Below, in pieces: positions 1-11,943 of a stretch of 64,000 nt of DNA. The position numbers and the translations under genes are program-made. This DNA comes from Mya arenaria (lineage: Eukaryota; Mollusca; Bivalvia; Myida; Myidae). How positions within the stretch are numbered: position 1 is the stretch's first letter; every line of letters starts with the position of its first letter. The notes below the pieces were generated by a model that was not told the origin of the DNA, ran no database searches, and worked only from the letters and a program-made list of their open reading frames with translations. The stretch covers positions 4,623,501 to 4,687,500 of the forward strand of contig NC_069131.1 of the NCBI RefSeq assembly GCF_026914265.1, given 5' to 3'.

Positions 1-720
1 AAAAGAAATAGATGAATATTCATACAAATAACATAACAAGTATCGATAACGCCCTTTTTTAAAACAAATAGATGAATATTCAAAGAAATAACACGCGAAA
101 TACCGGTTACGCTCCCTTTTTTAACAAATAGATGAATATTCAAACAAATAACATAACAAATATCGATTACGCCCTTTTTTAAAACAAATAGATGAATATT
201 CAAACAAATAACATAACAAATATCGATAACGCCCTTTTTTAAAACAAACAGATGAATATTCAAAGAAATAACACGCGAAATACTGGTTTCGCTCCTTTTT
301 CAAACAAACAGATGAATATTCAAACAAATAACATAACAAATATCGATAACGCCGTTTTTTAAAACAAATAGATGAATATTCATACAAATAACATAACAAA
401 TATCGAAAACGCCCTTTTTTAAAACAAATAGATGAATATTCATAGAAATAACACGCGAAATACCGGGTACGCCCTCTTTTCAAACAAATAGATGAATAAT
501 TGAAACAAATAACATAACAAATATCGATAACGCCCTTTTTTTAAACAAATAGATGAATATTCAAAGAAATAACACGAGAAATACCGGTTACGCCCTCTTT
601 AAAACACATAGATAAATATTCAAACAAATAACATGAGAAATACCGGCTACGCCCTCTTTTACAAACAAATAAATAAATATTGAAACAAATAACATAAGAA
701 ATATCGATTACGCCTCTTTT
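1..720. repeat. 60-bp minisatellite, 12 units, open at left edge
   Basis: Twelve units of about 60 bp, each with an AGATGAATATTCAAA core and ending in a T-run. Two unit types alternate: one with ATAACAAATATCGATAACGCC, one with ACGCGAAATACCGGTTACGC. The order is roughly a-b-a-a-b-a-a-b-a-b-b-a, suggesting a 180-bp higher-order unit in part of the array. Because 60 bp is 20 codons, the minus strand stays open for over 100 residues with a Tyr/Phe/Cys-rich 20-residue repeat. I read this as a by-product of the period, not a gene. The array begins outside the window. Confidence 0.95.
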
Positions 721-2127
721 TGCTGTTGTATAGTTTCCCCGAGGCATGCCTCTGACATTTTTGACCATTTATAAGTGTAAATATACTCATGACAACTTCA
801 GATAACGCTGTTAGTGTTCGTTTAGTAGGGACAGTTAACTTATCGTTTTAAGGAACGGAATAACCCACGATCTTAAACAAAATACAGCAAGATTTATTTA
901 CAAATATTTAGAATCATTTTCGGCTGGGTGTGAGCTGTATAGGAATGCGTCAGACACCTTTTAAACCCGTTTTCTAACATTTGTCTTTTCTTTAAATATT
1001 TGAAAAATCTATTTCCTTATATTTTTCGCGTGTATGTTAATCATTTATTATTCATTTATACAAAGACGATAGTAACATTGTTCAAACTGTTGTCCATCCA
1101 AATTGCCCACTATCTCTGCTTAAACGAATGGGCAGAGTTCAGATTTAAAATCAGATCGCAGATTTTAATATTTCCGTTCGAAAAGTAATGTGTTATTTTG
1201 CTTAAACCGCTACTAACGGTTTAAGAAAAATGCATAAAACATCAAATTTTGAACTTAAATACATGTATTAAAATCTGCGATCTGATTTTTTGTCAGCAGT
1301 CTTGTATAACTGATTGTCATGGATTTTCACAAAAATTGGCTCGTTTCAAGACAAAAAATAAAATAGTTGTCAAAACGTTAAATCTGTGTGAGTGCAGCTT
1401 TAAAGTGGACAAAACGTAATTGTCAATAATAGATAGGCTAAAAGTGGTCGCCCGGCGGTCACGGGCATGACAACGTTTCACAAACACATTCATATAATTA
1501 TATTTTAAAGTCATTTATTGTTATTACAATTTGTATTAAACAATATTTGTATATAATATATATTATAGTAGAATTATAAAAAAAAACATTTCTAAACGAC
1601 TCTCGCCGACCTTTAAATGGTCCTCCAATACCTGTATGTACACATATTGGGCGTATTAAACGAGAGATTTATAAAAAATAAAAAAAAGCACTTAAAGACA
1701 AGCATCATTCACCAGGCGTCTTTAAAACGTCTTCTTACTCTACCGCCTGATAGCGAAAAGACTAGACAATAACGATATGTTTGATGTATGATTATTCGAG
1801 CCTTGTTTCCATGGAAAATTGTTGTTCAGTGAAAGATCGTATTTTATTTCACGAGTGTAATAGAAAATATTGTTTTTTCAATGACCACGAGTGAATTTAA
1901 ATACGAACTCACACTGAAATCAACAAATTTCCTGCCTATATTAGAAGCTTTGTTGTTGTTGTTGTTTTTTAATTTATTAAAAAATAGATAAAGGAAAAGT
2001 GTTTTTCCTACGCCTCTACTTGATGGAGGATTTATACGCAAGGTTTTGCGCTGTTGACGTTACTGTCATTCGTGGAAAATCTGTTTTCCAAGTGTGTTTT
2101 TTTCTTATAGTTTATTATTAACTCATT
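721..2127. other. gene-free stretch
   Basis: AT-rich DNA with only short open frames and no exon-like stretch with credible splice sites on either strand. The one structured object is the small foldback at 1147-1290, listed separately. Confidence 0.6.
1147..1290. repeat. small foldback repeat
   Basis: Two arms of about 23 bp (AAATCAGATCGCAGATTTTA on the left and its reverse complement near 1266-1290) enclose about 95 bp of AT-rich DNA. It could form a cruciform or be a short MITE. No other copy was noticed in the window. Confidence 0.7.
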
Positions 2128-2233
2128 CTTGAACAGCAATTTGTCCCCACTGGGCGGAGATTTTACCTGGGATTGGCTTGACCGAAAGTCCCCGTTATTG
2201 GGGTGAGGAGGCGTGTTTACAATTGACTGGTGT
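2128..2233. mobile_element. fragment of GC-rich MITE family (CACCAGTCAATTGTAAC ends)
   Basis: The right-hand third of the family seen whole at 17889-18178 and 55121-55436. It shares the blocks GGGCGGAGATTTTACCTGG and GACCGAAAGTCCCCG, and the right end TACAATTGACTGGTG. The left end is missing. Confidence 0.75.
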
Positions 2234-3433
2234 ATAACAGTTTATGCAGGAAAGCATTTTTAAATTGAACACTGGGCACGAAGACATGACCAAATTACTA
2301 TACTATTAACATAATCTTCATCTATTTTTAGAATAGTCAGAATAGATTGTAAACCATCATTATTATCATTGACATCAACGTTCTGTAGTTTCTATAAGTA
2401 AGTAAATATTTTATAGCGGATAAGTGAATCTAGTGTTAAATATAAAATGTAAGCTGTTAAAATAAGTATTTAAAAGTTGATAAAACCATCCAGTTTAATT
2501 ATGAAAGTTACGTATATGATACGAAATTTATACTCATGGGTAAATCGAATAGAATACACCAATGTAGTGTTGTTTATATATAGTAATTTTGTCTTTGACC
2601 TTCAATATCAACAGAAAGCGGTATAAACCCACTTTTACCATTGAGTACACCGTTTAATCTTTAAAAATAATTCTTAAGGAATCGTAGTTGAAGTCTTTCT
2701 TCTTAAACATCGTTTTTTTCTGTAGCCCGCAATTGGTATCAAAGTTTTATCAAAAAGTTCAATTGGATAGTCTATAAGCAAAGATAGGCGATTTGTGTCC
2801 CGTAATATACCGTACATCACTCGTGCAGCCTGGTATGCAATATCTTATATACAAAAGTATTTTAAAGTGACACTCTTATTCAAAATCAATATATACACAT
2901 GCAAAGCAAACATCAATTTTGACTGATAAACCTTTAACTTAAGTAACTTACTAGTGCACCAATCATCGCGCAATGTTTCGCTTTAAGATTGGCACATTTT
3001 GGTCTAGACTTAGATTTGTGGCTACAATCAATGTTGTTGCTTTTATAATATTAACCATATTGTATTGTTATTTTCTGTCAACAGTATAAATTACGTACAA
3101 TTTAAACATACACATACAATCAAACTAAAGGTCCACGAGTAATCGAAGGTATTGTGTGACCTCGGCTTTAAGTTGCAATTGCCTTTCATTCGCGGTTTTT
3201 GTGTGCGTGTGTGCGTCTGTCCTGAATTGAAGCTTACTGATTTTGTGCTTATTGTGTGTGTTTGTTATGTAACGTTTAGTATTAAAGCATTTTATCGCGT
3301 ATGGCATTAAGGTCGTCTTTGCAAGCTCCTGGAAGGTGGCCTTTCCGGTTCGTTTTATTAAGGCTTACTGATTATCCCATTAAAGCAAACGATGCGTTGT
3401 CTTGTCAGGTACTTCGTCTGAAACGGTAACAAT
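2234..3433. other. gene-free stretch with MITE fragment
   Basis: No supported exon. From 2862 to about 2960 it matches the left part of the 375-bp MITE found whole at 5483-5857 and 49927-50302 (TTAAAGTGACACTCTTATTC start). The remainder is AT-rich DNA with nothing recognised. Confidence 0.6.
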
Positions 3434-3507
3434 ATATATGCAGTAGGGCAAGCGACCAAATGACCAAGAAATATATGCAGTAGGGCAAGCGACCAAATGA
3501 CCAAGAA
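3434..3507. repeat. 37-bp tandem duplication
   Basis: Two consecutive identical 37-bp units starting ATATATGCAGTAGGGCAAGC. Identity of the copies suggests a very recent duplication or an assembly slip. Confidence 0.9.
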
Positions 3508-3528
3508 GAGCTAGCGCCCTTCATGGAT

Positions 3529-3615
3529 TTTGCTCGCGTGCCGTACTGCGTTGATACAGCATAAACGCAAGAAAAAATGCGATCAATCCTTAAATAAATG
3601 CGTACCTTGTACTTT
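3529..3615. repeat. dispersed repeat shared with 17013-17100
   Basis: The stretch containing TTTGCTCGCGTGCC and ATACAGCATAAACG recurs at about 17013-17100 inside the insertion in intron 3 of gene copy A. It is an unclassified dispersed repeat. The second copy sits in DNA absent from copy B, so it is mobile or was carried by a mobile element. Confidence 0.65.
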
Positions 3616-3738
3616 GTTTTGATTGCTTTTGGGAAAGAAACACGGATAGCAACTTATTGTTAAATCGTCCTGGTGAAAAAATGTCAATTCTTTGCAGTAT
3701 TATTTTTTAATAAAGTAGTCTGCCTGTTACCATAACAA

Positions 3739-5372
3739 AATGTCAACGCAATGGTGTCGATCTCGATGTTTCTATGGTGTCGACCTCGATGTTTCTATGG
3801 TGTCGACCTCGGATGTTTCTATGGTGTCAACTTCGAATGTTTCTATGTTGTCGACCTCGATGTTTATATGGTGTCGACCTCGATGTTTATATGTTGTCGA
3901 CCTCGGATGTTTCTATGGTGTCGACCTCGGATGTTTCAATGGCGACCTCGGATGTTTCTATGGTGTCGCCCTCGGATATTTTTATGGTGTCGACCTCGGA
4001 TGTTTCTATGGTGTCGACCTCGGATGTTTCTATGGTGTCGACCTCGGATGTTTCTGTGTTTTCGACCTCGGATATTTCTATGGTGTCGATCTCGATGTTT
4101 CTATGGTGTCGACCTCGGATATTTCTATGGTGTCGACCTCGGATGTTTCTATGGTGTCGACCTCGGATGTAGCTATGGTGTCAACCTTGGATGTTTCTAT
4201 TGTGTCGACCTCGGATGTTTCTTTGGTGTCGACCTCGGATATTTTTATGGTGTCGACCTCGGACGTTTCTATTGTGTCGACCTCGATGTTTCTATGGTGT
4301 CGAACTCGACGTTTCTATGGTGTCGACCTCGGATGTTTCTATGGTGTCGACCTCGGATGTTTCTATGGTGTCGAACTCGATGTTTCTATGGTGTCGACCT
4401 CGGATGTTTCTATGGTGTCGACCTCGGATGTTTCTATGGTGTCGACCTCGGTTGTTTCTATGGTGTCGACCTCGGATATTTCTATGGTGTCGACCTCGAA
4501 TGTTTCTATGGTATTGACCTCGGATGTTTCTATGGTGTCGACCTCGGATGTTTCTATGGTGTCTACCTCGATGATTCTGTGTTGTCGACCTCGGATATTT
4601 CTATGTTGTCGACCTCGATGTTTCTATGGTGTCGACCTCGGATATTTCTATGGTGTCGACCTCGGATGTTTCTTTTGTGTCGACCTCGGATGTATCTATG
4701 GTGTCGACCTTGGATGTTTCTATTGTGTCGACCTCGGATGTTTCTTTGGTGTCGACCTCAGATATTCTTATGGTGTCGACCTCGGACGTTTCAATTGTGT
4801 CGATCTCGATGTTTCTATGGTGTCGAACTCGATGTTTCTATGGTGTCGACCTCGGATGTTTCCATGGTGTCGACCTCGGATGCTTCTATGGTGTCGAACT
4901 CGATGTTTCTATGGTGTCGACCTCGGATGTTTCTATGGTGTCGACCTCGGATGTCTATATGGTGTCGACCTCGGTTGTTTCTGTGTCGACCTCGGATATT
5001 TCTATGGTGTCGACCTCGGATGTTTCTATGGTATCGACCTCGGATGTTTCTATGGTGTCGACCTCGGATGTTTCTGTTGTGTCTACCTCGATGTTTCTAT
5101 GTTGTCGACCTCGGATATTTCTATGGTGTCGACCTCGATGTTTCTATGGTGTCGACCTCGGATATTTCTATGGTGTCGACCTCGGATGTTTCTATGGTGT
5201 CGTCCTCGGATGTTCCTATGGTGTCGACCTCAGATGTATCTATGGTGCCGACCACGGATGTTTCTATTGTGTCGACCTCGGATGTTTCTTTGGTGTCGAC
5301 CTCGGTTTGTTCTATGGTGTCCACCTCGGATGTTTCTATGGTGTCCACCTCGGATGTTTCTATGGTGTCCAC
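3739..5372. repeat. 24-bp GTCGAC-containing minisatellite, about 68 units
   Basis: Tandem units of ATGGTGTCGACCTCGGATGT plus TTCT (24 bp) with many 23-bp variants lacking one G. Two CpG dinucleotides per unit make this a CpG-dense island in AT-rich DNA. Since 24 bp is 8 codons, all three forward frames run open for hundreds of residues (MVSTSDVS, WCRPRMFL or GVDLGCFY in phase), and the minus strand gives an acidic Thr/Ser repeat. The 23-bp units change frame. Three rival open frames, no splice context and no signal peptide argue against coding. MITE copies lie on both sides (2862 and 5483). Confidence 0.95.
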
Positions 5373-5482
5373 CTCGATCAAACCTTTACTTAAATTTGTC
5401 TTTCTGCTAACATTGACATTACCTTACGTTGTAGCAAATCCCATCGCTTTAACTACGTATAAGTTGTAACTCTTTGATTGAC

Positions 5483-5857
5483 TTAAAGTGACACTCTTAT
5501 TCAAAATCAATACATACACACGTATAACAAAAATACATGTTGAGTGATAAACCTTTAACTACTTACCAAATAATGCATTTAAAATACTAATAACTGATAA
5601 TACGATTGTAACCGTGTAATTAATAGCTGAACACGCCAAAATATTAAATGATTGGTGAGTGTTAATTTTTAAATATTTACTGTGATCTACTATCGTCTCC
5701 TAAGGTTGAAATACCATATTTTCTGCACATTTCTTTTAAATTTAACTCGGTATCCTTCATAAGAACTATTGTTTTGGACATTTATTCATCTTTTTTGGTA
5801 TATCAAAACATTTGTATTAATTGTGATAAATATTTGGGAGTAAGAGTGCATCTTTAA
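5483..5857. mobile_element. 375-bp MITE with TTAAAGTGACACTCTTA ends
   Basis: The element begins TTAAAGTGACACTCTTATTC and ends GAGTAAGAGTGCATCTTTAA, an imperfect terminal inverted repeat. A second full copy of almost the same length is at 49927-50302, and a left fragment starts at 2862. It has no coding capacity, so it is a non-autonomous DNA transposon. The superfamily is not assigned. Confidence 0.8.
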
Positions 5858-7787
5858 TTTGCCATCAATCTCATTATATCGGTACATACCGATTAAGCGC
5901 ACTATCGACTGATTTAATAGCATTTATCACTCTTTCCATTAACTTTTGATGTTTACGTTTTACATTGCCGTAAAGTAAGATGCAACCAACCAGCTCAGTC
6001 AAACCAAAAACTAACTTTAAGTAGATGTGAAAGAGCATGTTTATAGTAGGTTTTTTTTTTTCAATTAGCCAGCACATTGCCAACTTTGGAGAAATCCGAT
6101 GTAGCTATAGAGTTATATAGGGAAAATATGGTTAAACAGTTCTCACGAATTAGTCTTTCAATAGATCAACTTACTTCCTACATATATGTTAGGATAATTC
6201 TTGCCCTTCAAGATGATGTTTTTGTTTTAATTCTATGAGTTTTACATTTTGGTCCTTTTTTAGGGTTTTGTTGATCACCCAAAGTTACATTGAATTAAGA
6301 AGGAGCTGAAATTTGTTTTGTTATTTAAAGTTATTTATAGACATCCGATCGCTTAGCTTCCAATGGATTACGATGCCCTAAACATATGTCACTCGTGGAC
6401 AAAATGAGTTTATATCTGTTGTGTTTTTAAATACGCATATGCATTATGCTACCTGCTCAAGATATTGGACTGAACTTACTGAGACAAACTAAGAACTATT
6501 CACATACTTTCCGTTTCATTCGGCATAACATGACTATGACAAAAATTGTAGCAGGTCGATAGCTTGTCAACTCTTTACGCGGTTTGATTTGAATTGTAAA
6601 AGTGTATGATATTCATTTAGTAATTGGTTAAAAAGTTGTTCGTATGTAGTTACACAAGATTTTACAAGCACAATTAAAAACTAAAAATCTCAATAAAAAA
6701 AATCAAGTAATAGCCGATTTAGGCAATTTAACACACTTATTATACTTATGAAAAAACTGATTGTAGGATAAAATGAAGTATCATAATTTCATTTAAAACA
6801 TTATGGTTTGATATCTTACGGCTAATTAGTATTTGTAGCATCATAATACGATCCATATTTATCCGTCTTTTAACGACTTCTCAGAGTTAATTTCCGGTGA
6901 ATAAACCTGTCTAAATGCGATGACCCACATTCTATTCTTAACTACAATGTACATGTAGATATTATCGGTCCTCGGCCGAAGCAAAATCTAAACACAGGTT
7001 TACAATACATGTATTTATTTGATTCAGTACGCGTTCATTTTGCTACTATTTGCGGATTCTGCTTTTCTTTATTGCGATCTGTAATTCGCCGATATCAAAA
7101 TATGTATCAATTGCGTTATATTACGCAAAAAGCATCTTTTTCAAACTATATTAACCGCATAATATAGACTGAAGACTCCTTACAGCGCTATTTATAGCAA
7201 GCTTATAAATATGCAGGTCGCAGTCCGTAGCAATTAGAGCAGATTGCTTACTAGGTATTTTCGATGTAAATGTTATTGTCTAGGCCTACAGCCTAAAAAT
7301 TGGTCACTTTTATGACCCCCATAAAATCTGTAGTTCTTATCTGCCTTAATCTAGCCATGCGTCCAATATATTAATAATTGCTAAACTAGCTTATGTCTAC
7401 GCTACTTTTGCACTGAGAGGAGAAATCGATAGAGAACGCCGTTAGCCTGATAAGCTCCAGAGTTGGCAATGTTTTGGGTGCCTCGTGACAGTGTTTGTTT
7501 CGTTATCATCTGCTAGGGTCGATGGTATCTGTCCCTTTTTTATAAGTAATGAACATATTTTACTTTACGTATTTGTATTTTGTATTAGTAATAGATTTAT
7601 GACCGGAAGAAAAATCTTAATGATTAAGGTTAGTCGTACTGAATGTAGCGAACGAGTCCTTTTTAATCATTATGATATTACTTTAGGCCATCAAACTTAC
7701 TACAAATAGCGAAATCTGACACGGGAAGTGTGTATCGAATGTATGGCAATAGGCGGACCTTTAAATTCCAGCGAATATGCACACTAA
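5858..7787. other. gene-free stretch
   Basis: About 1.9 kb of AT-rich DNA with short open frames only (longest about 75 codons). No tandem repeat, splice-flanked exon or element terminus was recognised. Confidence 0.55.
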
Positions 7788-8015
7788 TGCTTCAGTCAAT
7801 TGTACTCCCCCCCCCCCCCCCCCCCCCCCCCCAGGTCCGGGGGTATACCTGGGAAACGGGCCGTGTTTTAACTTTCTAGGTGGCACCGCAGCGGAGGTGC
7901 GGGGGCATTTTGCCGGGGTTTAACCATCGGTTTAACCTTTACCCCGGGTTGGCTGGCCTGAGAGTCAAAGTCCCGGCTATTCTCCGGACCTGGCGTGGTT
8001 ACAATTGACTAGTGC
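7788..8015. mobile_element. GC-rich MITE, poly-C expanded copy
   Basis: Same family as 17889-18178. Left remnant CAGTCAATTGTAC runs into a C homopolymer of about 27 bases, then AGGTCCGGGGGTATACC and the family body, ending GGTTACAATTGACTAGTGCA. The body is shortened compared with the other copies. The C-run stands where the others have a short C/G-rich junction. Confidence 0.85.
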
Positions 8016-8094
8016 AAAAATAAAACATCATTCTGCATCAAATGTGTAGTAAGTGTTGATTAATTGCTTACAGAATTTGCAATAAATGTAATGT

Positions 8095-8450
8095 TTGCTT
8101 AAAAGAGCAAACAAAATGTGCGATTAGATGCACAATACAGACCAAAGACTAATACAAGTCAGCAGTTTCATTAGAAAATAATATTATCATAAAAGCCGCA
8201 CCAGAAATGATTGACAAACAACATGAAAGAAATTCATTTAGGAATGGAACAAACAGTATCAATGGGCTTATATGACCAAACTTACTCACTTTATACTTCA
8301 GTTTGGATACAATTTTCCATTATATGATCTTGATGTGCTAACAAATTTTAACATGTCGGCATGTTTGCATACACCAAGTACTGCTCGGCGGGGTGGCAGG
8401 CAGGTCTGTATTGTGCATCTAATCGCACATTTTGTTTGCTCTTTTAAGTA
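8095..8450. mobile_element. foldback element with 47-bp perfect arms
   Basis: The left arm (8095-8142, containing AAAAGAGCAAACAAAATGTG) is repeated as an essentially perfect reverse complement at 8403-8450. The roughly 260-bp centre is AT-rich and non-coding. The perfect arms suggest a young MITE or gene conversion between arms. Confidence 0.85.
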
Positions 8451-9480
8451 ATTCATATAGACTGTGTTTTAAGAACAAATTGAGAAGAAAATGTTTCTCG
8501 ACCATATCCTATCTCAAGTCGAAACAGCTGTTAGGAAGAGTAAATTGCAAACTGCATGAAGAAAAATCACTGATCTACAAGCAATTGTTAAAAACTTCTG
8601 AAAAATATTGCAAAAACCGCCACTTTTTTGTGCTGAACTGATAACCCCGCATTTTCTGATTATATGCAGGAGAAAAAAGGTATCATAAACATTGCTTGTC
8701 GTGAGGGAAAACCCCTCCCGAGTCCACCCCATTTAAAATATTAATTACTTAAATGTCATTTTTTACTTTGTAGGAAAGAGTTTTTCTATACATGCCTTCA
8801 GCTGAATAATTTTGAAAAGAGGTTAACTTAAAGAAATTCTGTGCGGAAATATGTGCCAGTTTAAGCGAGACATGTCAAAACATTTCATCTTGCCTAAAGA
8901 AAACCTTGTTAAAAAATCACCGGTAAGACGCTGTAAGCTCTAGTGTTATCATGTAATTCTGCCAGAAAGAAACACTGCCTTTTATGCTTAAACCTCCCCC
9001 GGGTTCATAATCTATAATACTCACATTATAATGCTTGTTGAAACCAGGTCAAACATGCCAAATTTGATGGTTGTCGGGAGGGGAAACCCCAGCCGAACCT
9101 TCCCCTGTAAATCAAATTATGAATTACTAAACATTTGATTTCATTGTTTGTGCTGAAGTGTTTTTTCTGTAATTTCATTCATACATCTTTATCGCTGAAA
9201 GTTTTCGCGAGTTATCTGCCCCACTCCGCCATGACAAAAAAATATTAATTCAATAAACATTTTTAATTTTTAAACTGGGCATAATTACACTCAGGTTACC
9301 CACACTCGTGGCAGCAGTAAAAGAGCAGGAGTGCCTACATGTCGGCCTAAATGGTTAAAGGGACTGTGTCACAGATCGATGCCAAATTTATGATATTTTT
9401 CGACAATTTTCTCTTTTTTTTTCGCTATTTTATCATCTGTGAGACAGCCCTTTTAATGGACGGACGAGTCTAGTCTGTGT
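8451..9480. other. gene-free stretch
   Basis: No supported exon. Near 9360-9460 a short imperfect inverted pair (AGGGACTGTGTCACAG and CTGTGAGACAGCCCTT) marks a probable small repeat next to the tRNA-like unit at 9487. Confidence 0.5.
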
Positions 9481-9486
9481 GAGTTG

Positions 9487-9575
9487 GAACCAGCTACCTG
9501 TTTAACTCAGTTGGCAAGAGCGCCGTGCTAGTGTTCCTGTGGTCATGAGTCTGAGCCCCACACCAGGCTCACTTT
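9487..9575 (+). repeat. tRNA-derived SINE-like head
   Basis: Contains a box A-like TAACTCAGTTGGCAAGAGC and, about 35 bp on, a box B-like GGTCATGAGTCTGAGCC, spaced as in a pol III tRNA promoter. The arms do not fold into a clean tRNA and there is no obvious anticodon stem. A SINE head or tRNA relic is likelier than a working tRNA gene. Confidence 0.5.
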
Positions 9576-9599
9576 TCTTCTCAGGTTTACCATAATCAT

Positions 9600-10618
9600 G
9601 CACAATGATTTTCAATGAAAAACGAATGTTTTTTTAGATTTAGTTTTCACTACTTAAGTTTTAACATTTTTAATCAATACTTTAATTTAACAATACAATA
9701 AACAAAGTACACAATAGCACAGTTAACAGTTAGTTTGGCATCTATAGTGATGAGTCATAACTGACTTGAAGGTCATATCGATTGATGATGTGGATATCGA
9801 TTGCATCAACTTAGCTTGTTCATTACGTAAAAACCAACGTTATGTCATTATGGTGTCCAAACAACAACGTATGAACGATTGAATTTACAATAACCAGTAT
9901 AATTCTTAGTTCAACTCACCGTGAAAACAACGTTAAATCCGTGTTATTTCATCATGGTATTGATATATGCAAATCATTGTTTACATATACTGTCTTAAAA
10001 TGCGCATAAATACATTTATCTTAATTATTTAGATATCCGGTTTAGACGGTATTTTTTAAGATGTGGGGTAAAAAAAATAATTGTTATGACAAACCCTGTT
10101 CGTTTTGTATTATTATTGCAGAGTTATGAAATATAATTTCCGGTCAAAAGAAGTACTCTTTAGACGTGTATTCATAATATGTGTTCTCCACTCCTTTTAT
10201 GGAAGTGCCGAAGATGGATTGTACATGTACCTCGGGTATTTCCGTATTGATTTTCATTGGTTAACGGAGGTCAAACCCCGTCCTAAACATGTACAATTTG
10301 CTTGCCGGCATGCACGCGCTTTATATGAACAATGTATGACGAGCTTTTCTGGTTCTCATTTTAACGGTTCAGTGGTGCCCAAATTTTTTAATGCCTATCA
10401 CTCCGGCAAAAAAAGAAGTAGTCCCTTGCATACACGTACAAACCGTAAGAGGGCTTGTACAGACATTCGCGATTGTCTTCAAGCCCGTATAAAAGATACT
10501 GTGCTGATTATAATTCATAGTAAGTAAGTGAACTATACTTATGTAGAAAGGAATCAAGCACTCTTAAGATCTAATGACATCCAATTAAGATACTTGGTTA
10601 CACGTGTAACTATTATTT
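9600..10618. other. gene-free stretch
   Basis: Holds one 140-codon open frame (10105-10527, plus) with no recognisable domain and no clear splice or promoter context, which I do not call. Otherwise AT-rich DNA leading into the left boundary repeat of duplicon A. Confidence 0.45.
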
Positions 10619-10619
10619 T

Positions 10620-10955
10620 ACGTGTGTGTGTGCGTTAGTGTGTTTGTGTGTGTGCGTGCGTGTGTGACCGTGCGTTCGTGTGGGTGCGTGAGTGTGGTGA
10701 TGCGTACATCTGGGTACGTGGGTGCTTGGGTGCGAGCGTGTGTGCGTACGTGCGTGTGTGTGACCGTGCGTGCGTGTGGGTACGTGTGTGCTTGGGTGCG
10801 AGCGTGTGTGCGTACGTGCGTGTGTGTGACCGTGCGTACATCTGGGTACGTGTGTGCTTGGGTGCGAGCGTGTGTGCGTACGTGTGTGTGTGTGTGTGTG
10901 ACCGTGCGTGCGTGTGGGTACGTGTGTGCTTGGATGCGAGCGTGTGTGCGTACGT
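10620..10955. repeat. TG/CG-rich compound satellite at duplicon A boundary
   Basis: TGTG/CGTG-rich repeat with an internal unit of roughly 65 bp (GGTACGTGTGTGCTTGGGTG, GCGAGCGTGTGTGCGTACGT, then TGTGTGACCGTGCG) present about four times. It occupies the place of the CA-rich tracts at 30512-30620 and 36735-36812 in copies C and B, as seen from the orientation. Open frames on both strands are period artefacts. Confidence 0.85.
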
Positions 10956-11464
10956 GCCATCAGATTAACATCAATTACACGGAGTTATATTAAAGGCGTT
11001 CTGTTTTTCTTTCATTTATTACTGATTACACTGGTTATATAGCTTAATTTGAAAATTCAAACATTTGTCTTAATGATGTTGGCGTGACTCTACGACTTTG
11101 GTTATAAGAAGTGCATAATGTTGCAAATAGTTTCTTATGTATGATGGCATTTCAAAATCGCACCGTCCTCGGCATGGCACTCTAAGAGCAAACCGAATTA
11201 TATAGGTGGGCTTGTCAATACCAAGACTACGTGTCGCGTGCAAGGCCCGTGCCCCTACCTCTAAGGTCAAGGTCACACTATGTGTTTGTTAACAATGGAA
11301 TGCTGCATAAAAGTACATAAGAGTGTACTTTGTCAAATATGGATGGTATTGTTTTATGTTTAAAGCAATTTGAAATAACTTGCCGTATGTATTTGACAAG
11401 TAAAGGCAATGTTGCACTTGCAAGATCAACGCTGTATTGTTGTCAAGCATAGAGGAGTTTCAAT

Positions 11465-11943
11465 CCTATGGCACAAACATAATGCCATGTGGTCTTGCAA
11501 ATGTGCCAGCCATGTTGGTTAGACATAATGACATATAGTCTTGCAAGGCCACCAGCTATATTGGTTAGACATAACGACATATGGTATAGAAAATACACCA
11601 GCCATGTTGGTTAGACATAATGCCATGTGGTTTTGCAAATGCGCCAGCCATGTTGGTTAGACATATTACAATGTGGTCTTGCAAATGCACCAGCCATGTT
11701 GGTTCATCACAATGCCGCGCGGTCTTGCAAATGCGCCAGCCATGTTGGTTAGACATAATGCTGTGCGGTCTTGCAAATTCGCCAGCCATGCTGGTTAGAC
11801 ATAAGGCTGTGCGGTCTTGCAAATGCACCAGCCATGTTGGTTAATCATAATGCCGCGCGGTCTTGCAAATTCGCCAGTCATGTTGGTTAGACATAAGGCT
11901 GTGCGGTCTTGCAAATGCACCAGCCATGTTGGTTAGACATAAT
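11465..11943. repeat. 46-bp minisatellite, about 10 units
   Basis: Units of 46 bp of the form CAGCCATGTTGGTTAGACAT followed by AATGCCATGTGGTCTTGCAAATGCGC. The array lies in a 0.9-kb stretch of copy A that copies B and C lack at the same point, so it arose or was inserted after the duplication. Confidence 0.95.

Noticed and set aside
121-768. Tyr/Phe/Cys-rich repeat protein on the minus strand
   Set aside because: A 60-bp array divisible by three; no start context or conserved fold.
3740-5469. Long open frames of more than 550 codons in all forward phases
   Set aside because: They are the 24-bp minisatellite read in frame; three rival frames, no signal, domain or splice support.
9487-9575. 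Functional tRNA gene
   Set aside because: Box A and box B are recognisable but the stems do not pair as a tRNA; fits a SINE head better.
10105-10527. 140-codon open frame, plus strand
   Set aside because: No domain, no counterpart in copies B or C, and no credible exon boundaries; kept only as a possibility.
10613-10993. His/Thr and Cys/Val-rich open frames on both strands
   Set aside because: TG/CA-rich satellite; both strands open at once.
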